A stretch of DNA of 64,000 nucleotides, taken from the NCBI GenBank assembly GCA_934695425.1, contig CAKUVH010000002.1:62001-126000 (forward strand), written 5' to 3'. The translations under genes and the position numbers were made by a program. The notes under the pieces were generated by a model, which ran no database searches, was not told the origin of the DNA, and was given only the letters and a program-made list of their open reading frames with translations. The stretch is from an uncultured Eubacteriales bacterium (GTDB lineage Bacteria; Bacillota; Clostridia; Oscillospirales; Acutalibacteraceae). This document shows, piece by piece, positions 8,218-16,985 of the stretch (position 1 is the first letter of the stretch; every line of letters begins with the position of its first letter).

Positions 8218-8982
8218 ATGGAACGAACATTTTTTGAATGGATTGGTTATATACTTAGTGTTTATGGCGAATGGTTTTTAAAAGGTACATGCGTGACGTT
8301 GTTAATATCTCTTTTGGGTACTGTGATAGGATTTTTGATAGGATTAGGACTGGGGTCCGTCCGCACGATACCTGTTTCAGGCAACAAAGTTAAAAAGTTT
8401 TTTATGTCTATAGTGAATGCAATTATAACTTGTTATGTAGAAATATTTCGCGGAACTCCAATGATGGTTCAGGCAATTGTTATATATTTTGGAATGAGAG
8501 AATTTGTCGGAGTTGATTTTAGCCCGACTATAGCCGGAATTATAATTGTATCCATAAATACCGGCGCATATATGGTTGAAGTTGTTCGCGGAGGAATAGA
8601 AAGTGTCGATCCCGGTCAGATGGAAGCTGCAAAGTCAATCGGTATGACTCACGGACAAGCCATGAGATATGTTATCTTACCTCAAACTATCAGAAATATC
8701 TTGCCTGCCACAGGTAATGAGTTCATTATTAACATAAAAGATACATCTGTGTTGAATGTAATTTCTGTTACTGAACTTTTCTTTGTCACAAAATCTGTTA
8801 AAGGAATAGTTTTCCGTACATATGAAACTTTCATAGTTACTGCGGTTATATATTTTGTGCTTACTTTAACTGTAACTCGTTTACTGAAGTTAATCGAAAA
8901 ACGCATGGATGGCCCGTCAGAATTTGTACATGTTTCATCCACGATGCCTATAGTTTTTACTAAGAAATCAGGTGAAAAGTAG
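8218..8982 (+). CDS. Amino-acid ABC transporter permease
   Basis: Inner component of the same importer, 254 residues with about five membrane segments. It has the HisM/GlnP-type signature: EIFRGTPMMVQ, then VEVVRGGIESVDPGQMEAAKSIGM, the EAA loop that contacts the ATPase. It starts 3 bases after the receptor gene and its end nearly abuts the ATPase start. The C-terminal tail after the last helix carries an unremarkable Ser/Lys-rich extension. Confidence 0.94.
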   Translation: MERTFFEWIGYILSVYGEWFLKGTCVTLLISLLGTVIGFLIGLGLGSVRTIPVSGNKVKKFFMSIVNAIITCYVEIFRGTPMMVQAIVIYFGMREFVGVDFSPTIAGIIIVSINTGAYMVEVVRGGIESVDPGQMEAAKSIGMTHGQAMRYVILPQTIRNILPATGNEFIINIKDTSVLNVISVTELFFVTKSVKGIVFRTYETFIVTAVIYFVLTLTVTRLLKLIEKRMDGPSEFVHVSSTMPIVFTKKSGEK

Positions 8983-8983
8983 T

Positions 8984-9733
8984 ATGGAAGATAGAATTAT
9001 TCAAATAAAAAATCTAAAAAAATCTTTTGGAAGCTTGAATGTTTTGAGGGGAATAGATTTCAGCATAAATAAAGGCGACGTCTCTTGCATAATAGGCCCT
9101 TCAGGTTCGGGAAAATCTACTTTTTTAAGATGCATAAATCTTCTTGACCGTCCTACATCCGGCGAAATAATTTATAGGGGCAAAAATGTTCTTGACGATA
9201 ATTACGATGTTGATTTTTATCGTTCACGCGTAGGGATGGTGTTCCAGCAATTTAATTTGTTTAACAATATGAATGTTCTGGAAAATTGCGTGATAGGGCA
9301 AGTTAAAGTGCTAAGGAAAAGCCCTCAAAAAGCTAAAGAAAACGCTCTGAAATTTTTAGAAAAAGTTCAGATGTCCAAATTCATAAATGCGAAGCCGAGC
9401 CAACTTTCCGGCGGACAAAAACAAAGGGTTGCGATAGCCAGAGCTTTGGCCATGGATACAGAGGTTTTGTTGTTTGACGAACCAACTTCTGCGCTAGACC
9501 CTGAAACCGTGGGAGAAGTATTGAAAGTTATGAAGGACCTAGCCGGTTCGCATCTTACAATGCTCATAGTTACTCACGAAATGGCTTTTGCAAAAGAGGT
9601 TTCAAACCGTATAATTTTCATGGATGAAGGCGTTATATGCGAGGAAGGCAGACCTGAAGAAATATTGGTTAATCCTCAAAACGAAAGAACTAAAAATTTC
9701 TTGTTTAGATTTATTGTTGGAGAATCAAGCTAA
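8984..9733 (+). CDS. Amino-acid ABC transporter ATP-binding protein
   Basis: ATPase that powers the importer, 249 residues. Walker A is GPSGSGKST, the signature is LSGGQKQR, Walker B is LLFDEPTSALDPE, and the H-loop is VTHEM. It is most like GlnQ/ArtP-type proteins. ATG 8984 was preferred over an upstream in-frame GTG because aggtga sits 9 bases before it. A terminator follows, ending the three-gene operon. Confidence 0.95.
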   Translation: MEDRIIQIKNLKKSFGSLNVLRGIDFSINKGDVSCIIGPSGSGKSTFLRCINLLDRPTSGEIIYRGKNVLDDNYDVDFYRSRVGMVFQQFNLFNNMNVLENCVIGQVKVLRKSPQKAKENALKFLEKVQMSKFINAKPSQLSGGQKQRVAIARALAMDTEVLLFDEPTSALDPETVGEVLKVMKDLAGSHLTMLIVTHEMAFAKEVSNRIIFMDEGVICEEGRPEEILVNPQNERTKNFLFRFIVGESS

Positions 9734-9748
9734 AATTTATATTTTATT

Positions 9749-9776
9749 AACCACTCGGAATTCCGGGTGGTTTTTG
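9749..9776 (+). terminator. Terminator after ABC importer
   Basis: Stem aaccactcgg / ccgggtggtt with an AATT loop, then a T run. Confidence 0.85.
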
Positions 9777-9806
9777 TTATATTTTTATTAAAAATATCCA
9801 TTTCAC

Positions 9807-9835
9807 TTGACCATATTCATAATTATTTATATAAT
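9807..9835 (+). promoter_or_regulatory. Sigma-A-like promoter
   Basis: TTGACC (9807-9812), 17-base spacer, TATAAT (9830-9835). It lies 80 bases before the large orphan gene. Confidence 0.65.
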
Positions 9836-9914
9836 TAGCATAGAATAAAAATAATTTTTGTAAAATTATTATAAATATTATTTTTAAAATTATATAATTA
9901 GAGGAGTGATTAAA

Positions 9915-12299
9915 ATGGCAAGAACAGTAAATGTAGATATGAAAAGAGAATCAGTAAAATCGCAAGGAGAACAGAGTGGCAGCTGGAAAGGAACCGCTGA
10001 GGTTGGTGGTGAACGAGTAGAATTACGAGTGGGGTTAGGATATTTAAAAAGAGAGAAGGCACCGTTTAGTCGCAAAGAAATTAAGGATATGAACATTAAA
10101 AATTATAAGCCAAAAGAGATTTTAAGTCTTAAAACTGGCGATTTTAACGGCTCGTTTCCATTGTTGTTTTCAAATAATCATGTAATGTTATTACTCGATA
10201 GAAGCACTAGTCTTGCAGAAGATGATAGGTTCAAAAATGTCGATGAAATAAAATGCACATTCAAAGATGGCGATAATACTTTAGGATGGATAATTTTTAA
10301 CAATAAGGGCGAGCGTGTAAAAGGGCATTCAGATGGCAAGTATGCTGATCGAGATATATACGAAGCGGAGGCTTTTGACAACCTTTTGAAAGTATATCCC
10401 TTGCTAATCGGCAAGAAACCAAGAGAAGATTATTATGAAGAGCTCGGCGTAAATCAACTGGCTTTGGAGACAGTTAATACCATATCGAGCAAAAATGGCT
10501 TTGACGAAAAATTTAAAGAAGGAATTTTTAAAATTCCGCAGTTAGAAGGTTTTGACGTCGCTAATATCGAAAAAGCCGACTACAAAAAGTTAGCAAAATC
10601 ATCCGAACAGCTTCTAAAATTTTTACAATCAAGAACATATAAAAACATTAAAGAAGGGAAAAAGAAGGACGGTATTTTTAAGAGCTTAAAAAAGGGAACT
10701 AACAGAATTATTAATAAAATTACCGGCGCAGAGTCCAAGAACGTCCAAAAACTGTACGAGCATATTGCGAATAGCTTAAAAAATCTGGAACTCAAAAATA
10801 TAATTCCTCCTTTAAACTCAGAAGAAAGTGAAAAATATGAGGAGTTCATAGGTGGACAGCTTGAAAATTTAACAAGTGATGAAATAAAAAGATTTGAAGC
10901 AAGACGTGATATGATTGAGAAAATTGAAAAAACAATCGAAAATCTTAAGGAAATTGAACCTAATAATGGATATCTCCTCACGAGTACATTATATGAACTT
11001 TTGAAAAATATTGAGGAAATAAGCAAAGAAGAAAATTTCCATCTTACTTGGAAAAGAAATATTTGGACGGATTCTAAGCATCATTTTGCAATGGCAGGAG
11101 AGGACAAAATAGATCAAATTTTGAAGCAATATAATATTTTGGACGCGGACGATAAAATTAGAAGAGTTGCTGCGGCCGGATACATTCTTCAGATGTTAAA
11201 TTTAGAGAATATTTCCAAGGGCATTCCTAAAGCGAAATATGACGAAAGTAAACAAAGAGACGATAAAAAAATTCGTGATAAAGAAAACAGTTATCTCATG
11301 AGATCGATTATGAGAAAATATGATGCTGTTTGCAAAAAATTTAGAAGCGATAAGAAAATCGTTACAAGTGATGATGACCTTACAAATGATAAGGAAATTT
11401 TGAGGATGTTAAAAATTGTGGGAGCTTCCTTTGAAAGCGACCTTGAGATGCTGTGCAAAAACTGTATTAAACTCGCAGAAAAATTTTTGCCGGACAGTGA
11501 CGACGATAAGAGAAAATTACAAGAATTTTCCAGAAATAACAGCAATCTAAATGGTTTGCTACTTCAATTTAAATCGCATGAATTTTATGATCAATTTAAT
11601 CCTGATTTGGAAAAATTAAAGTTATGCGAACTGCTTTTGGACAAATTATTGGCAACCGATGCACTTAAAGAGGTTAATAAAACATTAGCTAAAGAAGAAG
11701 GCCAGGACGCTGAAGATTTAAAGACTAAAATAGATGATAAATTCTATAATGAATTTTATAAATATTACAATAGGCTTAAAAATTCGAGCGATTTAGGAAC
11801 TTACCTTGATGAGACAGTTAAAAAATTTGATGCGCTCAAATCAGATAAAGAGTGGAAAAAATGGTATAGTTATGTAAAGGATAAAACGCTTGATTTAAAA
11901 AATGTAATTAATGAATTTGTCAAAAAGCACCCTGATTACTTGAAAGGAAACGATATAAACGAAGTTAAATTTATTTCAATTCTTTATATTTTATCCAGAA
12001 GTTCAGAGCGTGTAAAAAGCGAAGTAACAAGAGATCAATTTATTGCATGCCTCAGAGTTTACGGAATGGATTTATATAACGGAAAAACTGTTCCCGGGCT
12101 TTTGAAAGATTCTTTACCGCTCAAAGAAGCTGCCTATAAACTTTTCAAAGTATGTAATGAAGTCGGTGATAATAAAGTATTGTCTAAAAAACAATGTATA
12201 AAAATATTAGAATGCATAAGCAAAGACAGAAGCAATGAAGACAGCGAGAAATTCTTAAAATTAGAAAATAAAATAAAATTAAAACTTAAAGCCTATTAA
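9915..12299 (+). CDS. Large orphan protein, beta-rich head and long helical body
   Basis: A 794-residue protein I do not recognise. It has no signal peptide or membrane segment. Residues 1 to about 160 look beta-rich (for example the KGTAEVGGERVELRVGLGYL region and VDEIKCTFKDGDNTLGWIIF). The rest is almost all charged helices rich in Lys, Glu, Asp and Leu, without simple coiled-coil periodicity. ATG 9915 follows gaggagtgattaaa. It has its own promoter and terminator, so it is a single-gene unit. The style (large, charged, helical, few cysteines) resembles the orphans at 30571 and 47069. An effector or structural role is possible but unsupported. Confidence 0.7.
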   Translation: MARTVNVDMKRESVKSQGEQSGSWKGTAEVGGERVELRVGLGYLKREKAPFSRKEIKDMNIKNYKPKEILSLKTGDFNGSFPLLFSNNHVMLLLDRSTSLAEDDRFKNVDEIKCTFKDGDNTLGWIIFNNKGERVKGHSDGKYADRDIYEAEAFDNLLKVYPLLIGKKPREDYYEELGVNQLALETVNTISSKNGFDEKFKEGIFKIPQLEGFDVANIEKADYKKLAKSSEQLLKFLQSRTYKNIKEGKKKDGIFKSLKKGTNRIINKITGAESKNVQKLYEHIANSLKNLELKNIIPPLNSEESEKYEEFIGGQLENLTSDEIKRFEARRDMIEKIEKTIENLKEIEPNNGYLLTSTLYELLKNIEEISKEENFHLTWKRNIWTDSKHHFAMAGEDKIDQILKQYNILDADDKIRRVAAAGYILQMLNLENISKGIPKAKYDESKQRDDKKIRDKENSYLMRSIMRKYDAVCKKFRSDKKIVTSDDDLTNDKEILRMLKIVGASFESDLEMLCKNCIKLAEKFLPDSDDDKRKLQEFSRNNSNLNGLLLQFKSHEFYDQFNPDLEKLKLCELLLDKLLATDALKEVNKTLAKEEGQDAEDLKTKIDDKFYNEFYKYYNRLKNSSDLGTYLDETVKKFDALKSDKEWKKWYSYVKDKTLDLKNVINEFVKKHPDYLKGNDINEVKFISILYILSRSSERVKSEVTRDQFIACLRVYGMDLYNGKTVPGLLKDSLPLKEAAYKLFKVCNEVGDNKVLSKKQCIKILECISKDRSNEDSEKFLKLENKIKLKLKAY

Positions 12300-12320
12300 T
12301 TAAATTTGTTTTTGAATACG

Positions 12321-12367
12321 TTGCAGAAGGAAACTTTATGAACGAGTTTTCCTTCTGCAATTTTTTG
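12321..12367 (+). terminator. Terminator after large orphan
   Basis: Stem ttgcagaaggaaac / gttttccttctgcaa with a T6 tail. Strong. Confidence 0.9.
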
Positions 12368-12412
12368 TTAAATATTTATATTTTAATTTTTTATAATCTT
12401 ATAAAAATTTAC

Positions 12413-12441
12413 TTGATTAATTATAAAGCTTAAATTAAAAT
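12413..12441 (+). promoter_or_regulatory. Sigma-A-like promoter for AAA+ gene
   Basis: TTGATT (12413-12418), 17-base spacer, TAAAAT (12436-12441). Confidence 0.55.
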
Positions 12442-12477
12442 ACAGGTGACAAATTTAATAGAAGGGATGTCTTAATT

Positions 12478-13782
12478 GTGAAAAATTTAAAAAGAAAATT
12501 TGCAGCAGTCATTACTTCAGCAACCGTTCTAGCCGGAACTCAAGGAGGTTTTAAATCATCAGCATTTTTTGCGCCGGGAGATTTATTTAAAAGCACTCTG
12601 GGTTCTGTAATTGTCAGCACGGCCCCGAGACTTGTCGAAAGAGTTTTCAATTATGTTGTTTTTACGCTTGAAAGATTTGACAATTATTTGGATTTTAGAA
12701 AGTATAAAGGATTCCGCACTCCCGAAGAAACTATGAAAGAACTTGAAAAAATAGTAAACAATGAATCCGAAATCAAAGTTTACGGTCAAGAAAAAGCAAA
12801 AGAGCAAATGATAGATGCCCTCAGCGGAGTGACTGTAAGAATTGACAATTTAAAACGCAAAGGCAGCGATGTCAAAGAAATTAGAGGAAATATAATCTAT
12901 ATTATCGGCAAACCCGGAACCGGCAAGACAAAAATGTGTTACGCGATTGCAAATGCCTTTTTAAAACACCCTGAAAAAACAAGTGTTTTTTGTCACAGTG
13001 AAAGCATAACAGGTGAATCTGAACTCGGTACTCAGTTATTCAAAACCGTAGCTACAAAGGATATTGGCGAAAAGCGCGAAAAAAATATACTTGGCAGCGA
13101 TGGACTTGTAACTAAAGACGAAGAAACTCCGATGCTTAAACATCTCTTAAATTGGGACGAATCAGTTGTAATTATTGATGAGTATGAAAAAATGAAATCA
13201 AAAAGCGCAAAGCCCGGTAGTGTGATGAATATTAACGGCGTGAGTATCCCTACAGGTGCGGCGGGTACCAGTTACGACAACAGTGCGGATGAAATCCTCA
13301 GATCTATAGCTTCAACCGGAAAATATAAATTCATGAATAAAGAAATTGATTGCAGCAAAACTCTTTTCTTAATAACCACAAACGAAACTAAAGAAGAACT
13401 TCAGAAAAACTTTGGAATCGGCGGTACAGCAGGTGGAGGCGCTCAACGTCTAAACATAATTGAATTTGATTCCTTGTCATATGACGCTTGCTATAACATT
13501 GTAAAAGATTTGGTAAAAGACGTAAGTGAAACTTTGACTGATAAAAACGGTCTTTTCAAAATAAACTCCGTAGTCTTTAATAAGGAAAGCGTTGATGCCA
13601 TGGCTAAGTACATATTCGAAGACGGCGCCATGCAAGGACGCGCGAAAAATAAACTTGAAGATAAAATATATAGTTTGTTTGCATTGTCAATGGGGAAAGA
13701 AAGTGGAAAAAATATAGAAATATCATTTGTCCCCGCTTCCGAAAACCAAGAGGAACATTTCGTAAAATGTGACGTCAAATAA
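12478..13782 (+). CDS. AAA+ ATPase with N-terminal export signal (Clp/torsin-like)
   Basis: A 434-residue single-module AAA+ protein. Residues 1-30 look like a Sec signal peptide: Lys/Arg-rich n-region, hydrophobic FAAVITSATVLAG, then a small-residue SSA end. After a linker comes VYGQEKAKEQMIDALSG, similar to the entry of Clp/torsin AAA domains, then Walker A GKPGTGKT (144-151), Walker B VVIIDEYEKM (from about 229), and a sensor-1-like LFLITTNET. The C-terminal lid is helical. The start is GTG. Export of an ATPase is odd because bacterial surfaces lack ATP; the hydrophobic stretch might instead be an N-in membrane anchor. The substrate is unknown. Confidence 0.78.
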   Translation: MKNLKRKFAAVITSATVLAGTQGGFKSSAFFAPGDLFKSTLGSVIVSTAPRLVERVFNYVVFTLERFDNYLDFRKYKGFRTPEETMKELEKIVNNESEIKVYGQEKAKEQMIDALSGVTVRIDNLKRKGSDVKEIRGNIIYIIGKPGTGKTKMCYAIANAFLKHPEKTSVFCHSESITGESELGTQLFKTVATKDIGEKREKNILGSDGLVTKDEETPMLKHLLNWDESVVIIDEYEKMKSKSAKPGSVMNINGVSIPTGAAGTSYDNSADEILRSIASTGKYKFMNKEIDCSKTLFLITTNETKEELQKNFGIGGTAGGGAQRLNIIEFDSLSYDACYNIVKDLVKDVSETLTDKNGLFKINSVVFNKESVDAMAKYIFEDGAMQGRAKNKLEDKIYSLFALSMGKESGKNIEISFVPASENQEEHFVKCDVK

Positions 13783-13804
13783 ATAATTAAAAAAATGTTA
13801 AGTA

Positions 13805-13842
13805 AAAACCAGGATATTAATTTATCCCGGTTTTATTTTTTT
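13805..13842 (+). terminator. Terminator after AAA+ gene
   Basis: Stem aaaaccaggata / tatcccggtttt with a T-rich tail. Confidence 0.8.
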
Positions 13843-13961
13843 GACTAAATTTATGCACAAAAATTGCTAGATTTAGCGTGAAATATGGTAAAAATTGAAT
13901 GTCTAAATTTGTTGAAATGAGAGAATATTATGTAATATAGATTAAAAAAAAAAAAAAAGTG

Positions 13962-13990
13962 TTGATTTTTGTTTTAAATTAATATATTAT
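13962..13990 (+). promoter_or_regulatory. Probable promoter of the SipW/TasA-like cluster
   Basis: TTGATT (13962-13967), 17-base spacer, TATTAT (13985-13990). It sits just downstream of a 15-A run. No other strong promoter or terminator with a T run is evident until 30.5 kb, so it may serve the whole cluster. Confidence 0.55.
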
Positions 13991-14041
13991 GTATCTCGTT
14001 ATTAATCTTAGCAAATCTATCGATAGGTGTGTGAGGTAAAT

Positions 14042-15757
14042 ATGAAGAAAAATATATTATTAAAAATGTACAAAGTTTCAATCATTTCATTTTCGCTTGT
14101 GTTTCTGGCGATATTCTGTTACGAATCATTTGCCAGCGGCATGGCGGAAGACGCCAACTCTCTATCGGAGATAACTCTTCCCACGAGTACCGTCTCGCAG
14201 GTTAATTATTCAAACTCCGGCGAAGGCGACAAAAACGACCGCGCCGAGTTAACCATCGAAGCTTACATCGAGGGCGAAGAAAAAACTCAAAAAATTTCTC
14301 CGAGCGACATCATGGTTATATTTGATCAGTCCGCTGATTCCGCCGCCGGTAGGGATGCAACTATAACGGGTATCAAAAATATAATCAATAAGTTGCCAAA
14401 TCCCGACGACAAAAACGATTCCCACAGAGTTTGTCTCTTGGGGTATGGCGAAATGGAAAACACCGGGTATTACACTTACAATCAAGGCGCTAAATTTAAT
14501 CAAGCAGTCCCTGATGTGAATATCTGGAAAGAGCACAAAGAAAATTCTCCGACTTCCATTCCGAATGTAATGCGCAAGTACATCAAAAAATTGCCGTCCT
14601 ATGAAAAATGTTTCATCAGCAAATCAAATGCCCTCAAGGTGCTGAGCCACCCGGACCAAATGTCTGAATGGACCGCCGAAGAATCCCGCGCCGATGCCGG
14701 TCTGGTTCTCGCAAGCAAATTCATCCGCAAAAGAAACATGGCCCTAAACCGCACAGAACGCGATTCCCGACCATTGATCGTCATCTTCGCTTCATCGTCG
14801 ATGCCGACTCAAATAATTGACGGCGAAAAAATTTCCCGTGCCGAATCGATTGAGTCCGCGGTGGAACAAATTAAAATGACTTGCAAAAATTACGGCGTCA
14901 CCTCGAACATATATTCAATCGGCGATTCCGATTCCGAGGGCTTCGACAAAATGATGCTCGATATTGCCGGCGAAGAATCTCACCGTTTTTCCTCGGACAA
15001 CACCGCCGATCTCGCCAAGAATCTGATTGCTTTGGTGAAAAATAAAAAGCCCGACCCCGACACTCAAGAAATCGAAATCACCGCATCGAAATTCAAAGAT
15101 CCAAACGGCGAAGAAAAAACTTTCGCTGAGCTGAAAGACCAATACCATTTCGATTTTGACAACGCCGTGATAAAGCGCTACACCGCGAAAGAAAACGAAA
15201 ACGGCGAAAAAACCTGGCAGGAAGATTCCACGGGCATAACCTCGCAAAAAGTTTCCGCCACGGACAGCGTCGTTTCGTGCCGGGTTAGCGTGGACGAAAC
15301 CGCCCAGCTCGCCACATACGACAGCGAATCCGAAACCACCACAACAGTAGACCCGCCCAAAAAGATAGTTGTAACAGTTACGACCAAAGATACCATTGAA
15401 ATAACGATAAAATGCCCAGATATTCCGAAAAGCGAAACTGTTTACTATTATATTGATGGATTGACTTATAGTGGTGTACCGGGGTGCTTTTGGACGTTTA
15501 ATAATGACCCTCATACGATTAATTGGAATTCTTCGGATGGAAGTTTTAATATAACCGAACTTACTCCCCCTGGGTATGAACTTACGAAAGTTTCTATCAG
15601 TTATGAGGTTGATGGTAAGACTGTTGAGGAAACTGTTAAAGATGGTAAGATTTCTCCTAGTGAAGACTGCACAATAACTTTCGAACATAAACCAAAAAGT
15701 GCTCCGCGTGGAGGAACGAGGCAAATGATTAGGAATGTTATAAAAATTCCGCAATAA
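14042..15757 (+). CDS. Secreted von Willebrand factor A domain protein
   Basis: A 571-residue exported protein. A signal peptide spans residues 1 to about 32 (ends FASG). A VWA domain (about 88-340) holds a MIDAS-like DQSAD (95-99), a variant of DxSxS, and later SRPLIVIFASSS. A beta-rich C-terminal part follows. There is no LPxTG motif or C-terminal membrane segment. ATG 14042 follows gtgaggt; an upstream in-frame GTG lacks a site. Base composition changes sharply: 14.1-15.4 kb is clearly GC-richer than the last 350 bases, so the gene looks mosaic. As first gene of the cluster it may be the adhesive tip or assembly factor for the TasA-like proteins (inference). Confidence 0.82.
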   Translation: MKKNILLKMYKVSIISFSLVFLAIFCYESFASGMAEDANSLSEITLPTSTVSQVNYSNSGEGDKNDRAELTIEAYIEGEEKTQKISPSDIMVIFDQSADSAAGRDATITGIKNIINKLPNPDDKNDSHRVCLLGYGEMENTGYYTYNQGAKFNQAVPDVNIWKEHKENSPTSIPNVMRKYIKKLPSYEKCFISKSNALKVLSHPDQMSEWTAEESRADAGLVLASKFIRKRNMALNRTERDSRPLIVIFASSSMPTQIIDGEKISRAESIESAVEQIKMTCKNYGVTSNIYSIGDSDSEGFDKMMLDIAGEESHRFSSDNTADLAKNLIALVKNKKPDPDTQEIEITASKFKDPNGEEKTFAELKDQYHFDFDNAVIKRYTAKENENGEKTWQEDSTGITSQKVSATDSVVSCRVSVDETAQLATYDSESETTTTVDPPKKIVVTVTTKDTIEITIKCPDIPKSETVYYYIDGLTYSGVPGCFWTFNNDPHTINWNSSDGSFNITELTPPGYELTKVSISYEVDGKTVEETVKDGKISPSEDCTITFEHKPKSAPRGGTRQMIRNVIKIPQ

Positions 15758-15772
15758 AAAGGAGTGAATTAA

Positions 15773-16435
15773 ATGAAATACCGTAAAAACAAGAAATTTA
15801 ATATTTCGAAATTTTTATTTATCATTATTGGGTTGTGTTCGTGTGTGGGAGCTTTGTATATCCAGAAGACTCTTTCATATTTTTACACTTCCTATGGATT
15901 TGCAAATACATTTCAAACTCCGGAAATATCAGGACCTACCGGTTCGGTTACTGTATATCAAAAATGTACTTTACCGGAATTGTGGAATGGGGATAAATTT
16001 ACAGATGAAGTCCATATCGCAAACAGCTCGAATGAAGGTGAAGATTCCCGATATGTAAGGGTTGCACATCCGAAAATATTTGATTCCCCGCAGATAGCTA
16101 AATATGTCCAATTTATCGGATTTTATGATTTGGTAATAGCTGATGTTTGTAACTCTACGGATGGGATAAGAAATCTAAGTAGTAATGGCTATGTCCTTAA
16201 TGAAGAAAAATGGGTTCAAAATGGTCCGTGGTTTTATTACAAAACCCCCCTGGCTCCTCAGGTGGATATTCAGATATATGATGCAGTTTACGAGGATACA
16301 TTCCGTTTTTCTGGCAATGACTCATATGGTTTTATCGAAAACAACTTCCTCGTCGAAACGCTACCGACCACCGTTACCGACGAGGAATTCGAAGAAGCCT
16401 GGGGCGTATCAAAATCAGAGCTCGGCCTGAGCTGA
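15773..16435 (+). CDS. TasA/CalY-like SipW-type secreted protein (divergent)
   Basis: A 220-residue protein. It has a long N-terminal basic region, a hydrophobic helix (FLFIIIGLCSCVGALYI), then TLSYFYTSYGFANTF, which matches the SipW-substrate pattern (aromatic YF followed by a short stretch and N-F). The remainder lacks the C-terminal VETIQA motif shared by later members, so it is the most distant family member upstream of the peptidase. It precedes sipW by 65 bases. It may be a TapA-like accessory subunit, judged by position only. Confidence 0.72.
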   Translation: MKYRKNKKFNISKFLFIIIGLCSCVGALYIQKTLSYFYTSYGFANTFQTPEISGPTGSVTVYQKCTLPELWNGDKFTDEVHIANSSNEGEDSRYVRVAHPKIFDSPQIAKYVQFIGFYDLVIADVCNSTDGIRNLSSNGYVLNEEKWVQNGPWFYYKTPLAPQVDIQIYDAVYEDTFRFSGNDSYGFIENNFLVETLPTTVTDEEFEEAWGVSKSELGLS

Positions 16436-16499
16436 CGCACACTACATGGAAAGGAGTGATGCCAATGGAATGAAAAAAGCCGAAAGGAGTGTGAATGTA

Positions 16500-16958
16500 A
16501 TGAAGATATTGAAAAAAATATTTAGCATATTATCCGTGATATGTTACGTGTGCATCGGCGCACTTCTCATCGTGGAATTGCCCTGGGTTTTCGGCTGCAA
16601 ACCCGAAATCGTCCTCAGCGGCAGTATGGAACCACTTTTCCCCGTCGGCAGCGTGATATATTACAAAGAAACGCCCTTCGAATCGATTCAGCAAGGCGAT
16701 ATCATCACCTTTACAAGCGGCGAAGCTACTGTAACTCACCGCGTTGTAAGTATCGATTCCACAGCCCAAACTTTCCGCACCAAGGGCGATGCAAATTCCT
16801 CAACCGATTCCGGTTCTGTCCCGTATTCCAATGTCAAGGGCAAAGTTAAAAAAGTTGTCCTCCCGTACTTTGGATACGCTATCAGATTTATCCAGGAAAA
16901 TTACTGGGTCCTGGCGATCGTCGCAGGAATATTGCTTCTCGGCATGATAATTTCATAA
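16500..16958 (+). CDS. sipW: SipW-type signal peptidase I
   Basis: ER-type signal peptidase of 152 residues that cleaves TasA/CalY-like preproteins. The catalytic Ser42 lies in LSGSMEP and the His80 that replaces the usual Lys lies in VTHRV; TKGDANSSTD supplies the conserved Asp. Two membrane segments (about 7-27 and 130-150) flank the catalytic part. I chose ATG 16500 over the in-frame GTG 16491 and the longer frame to 16446, since cgaaaggag precedes it. It is the only signal peptidase here and sits upstream of all the closely related TasA-like genes, as in Bacillus tapA-sipW-tasA. Confidence 0.93.
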   Translation: MKILKKIFSILSVICYVCIGALLIVELPWVFGCKPEIVLSGSMEPLFPVGSVIYYKETPFESIQQGDIITFTSGEATVTHRVVSIDSTAQTFRTKGDANSSTDSGSVPYSNVKGKVKKVVLPYFGYAIRFIQENYWVLAIVAGILLLGMIIS

Positions 16959-16985
16959 AATAAAAAAATAAGGAGATGTAAAAAA

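Noticed and set aside
13944..13958. A15 run upstream of the TasA-like cluster
   Set aside because: It lies upstream of the predicted -35 and outside coding sequence; possibly an UP-like element or just AT-rich DNA, with nothing to support phase variation.
14915..15754. Long open frame on the minus strand opposite the VWA gene
   Set aside because: A by-product of GC-rich codon use in the VWA gene; no ribosome site and a composition unlike a real protein (Arg/Phe/Ile-rich).
16446..16499. Longer N-terminus for the SipW protein, or a tiny gene at 16455-16475
   Set aside because: The extra residues precede a clear ribosome site and would spoil the membrane start; the tiny frame has four codons only.
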